Assembly (NCBI GenBank): GCA_946482655.1
Contig: CAMLSA010000074.1
Coordinates: 1 to 16,313 of the forward strand
Direction of reading: 5' to 3'
DNA: 16,313 nt
Origin: an uncultured Sphingomonas sp.
GTDB lineage: Bacteria > Pseudomonadota > Alphaproteobacteria > Sphingomonadales > Sphingomonadaceae
In this document: positions 15,886 to 16,313 of the stretch, piece after piece
Layout: each line of letters starts with the position of its first letter
Position numbering within the stretch: position 1 is the stretch's first letter
The notes under the pieces: model-generated
The model's input: only the letters and a program-made list of their open reading frames with translations
Database searches by the model: none
What the model was told of the DNA's origin: nothing
Program-made: the position numbers and the translations under genes

Positions 15886-16313
15886 CTAGGATCGCCCCAC
15901 CATGATCTCCGGCCGCACCACCCGGTCGAAGGTGGCCTCGTCTATCAGGCCGAGAGCAAGGCCCGCCTCCTTGAGCGTCAGCCCCGCATGATGGGCGTGC
16001 TTCGCGATCCTCGCGGCATTGTCGTAGCCGATCTCGGGGGCGAGCGCGGTGACCAGCATCAGCGAACGGCCGACCAGATCGGCGATGCGTTCCCTGTCGG
16101 GCTCCATGCCCTTGAGCGCGCGCAGGGTGAAGCTCTCCATGCCGACGCCGAGCAACGCGATCGAGCGGAGCACCGCGGCACCGATCAGCGGCTTGAACAC
16201 GTTGAGCTCCAGATGGCCCTGTAGGCCGCCGATCGTCACCGCCTGGTGATTGCCGATCACCTGCGCCGCGACCATCGTCAGCATCTCGCACTGGGTCGGG
16301 TTGACCTTGCCCG
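15886..16313 (-). CDS. fumC: Class II fumarate hydratase FumC (C-terminal part)
   Basis: FumC hydrates fumarate to malate in the TCA cycle without an iron-sulfur cluster. Only the last 141 residues are inside the window; the start lies beyond 16313. The visible part begins in the conserved signature with [10 protein letters not shown] (family: SSIMPGKVNPTQ), followed by [20 protein letters not shown], which lies in the long core helix, and the small C-terminal domain [20 protein letters not shown] before the TAG stop. Fumarases and the related aspartase AspA share this layout; VNPTQCEM and the C-terminal domain fit FumC better. No frameshift is seen. Confidence 0.95.
   Translation of the reverse strand, partial: GKVNPTQCEMLTMVAAQVIGNHQAVTIGGLQGHLELNVFKPLIGAAVLRSIALLGVGMESFTLRALKGMEPDRERIADLVGRSLMLVTALAPEIGYDNAARIAKHAHHAGLTLKEAGLALGLIDEATFDRVVRPEIMVGRS

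Overview
The window reads as ordinary core chromosome of a high-GC alphaproteobacterium, most likely a member of the Sphingomonadales (Sphingomonas, Sphingobium or Rhizorhabdus type). This rests on the gene order trpF-trpB-trpA-accD-folC, the crcB / RluA-family / HAD / ATP12 cluster, several small proteins of sphingomonad type, and strong GC bias at third codon positions. I see no transposase, integrase, tRNA, CRISPR array, phage gene or compositional break, and nothing that amounts to a new defence, mobile or biosynthetic system.

Layout, left to right. (1) 1-2303, minus: most of aconitase AcnA, cut off by the window edge. (2) 2457-3688, minus: three small genes, namely a cysteine-containing DUF6628-like protein with an iron-box-like promoter, a conserved hypothetical with a charged helical tail, and a 58-residue DUF3606-type protein. 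(3) 3847-4323, plus: a secreted CHRD-domain protein. (4) 4379-9339, minus: trpF-trpB-trpA-accD-folC, joining the last steps of tryptophan synthesis to malonyl-CoA formation and folate synthesis. A Crp/Fnr-family regulator lies just upstream at 9414-10100. (5) 10194-10648, minus: an apparently internally deleted cupin gene coupled to a small membrane protein. (6) 10742-14176, plus: a lipoprotein, then crcB, an RluA-family pseudouridine synthase, a HAD hydrolase and an ATP12-type F1 assembly chaperone; the last four are joined by three 4-nt start/stop overlaps. (7) 14173-16313, minus: a four-helix membrane protein, guanylate kinase gmk, a small hypothetical protein and the C-terminal part of fumarase FumC.

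The most interesting signals lie in short non-coding stretches and in one damaged gene. The trpB-trpA gap can form two mutually exclusive hairpins, one of which covers the trpA ribosome binding site. Related CCCCTCCC/GGGAGGGG-type palindromes occur in three other gaps, and one covers the crcB ribosome binding site. The cupin_5 (DUF985-type) gene appears to have lost its middle in frame. A Fur-box-like sequence overlaps the promoter of the DUF6628-like gene, and a palindrome sits between the divergent membrane-protein and lipoprotein genes. No stretch longer than about 160 bases lacks a gene.
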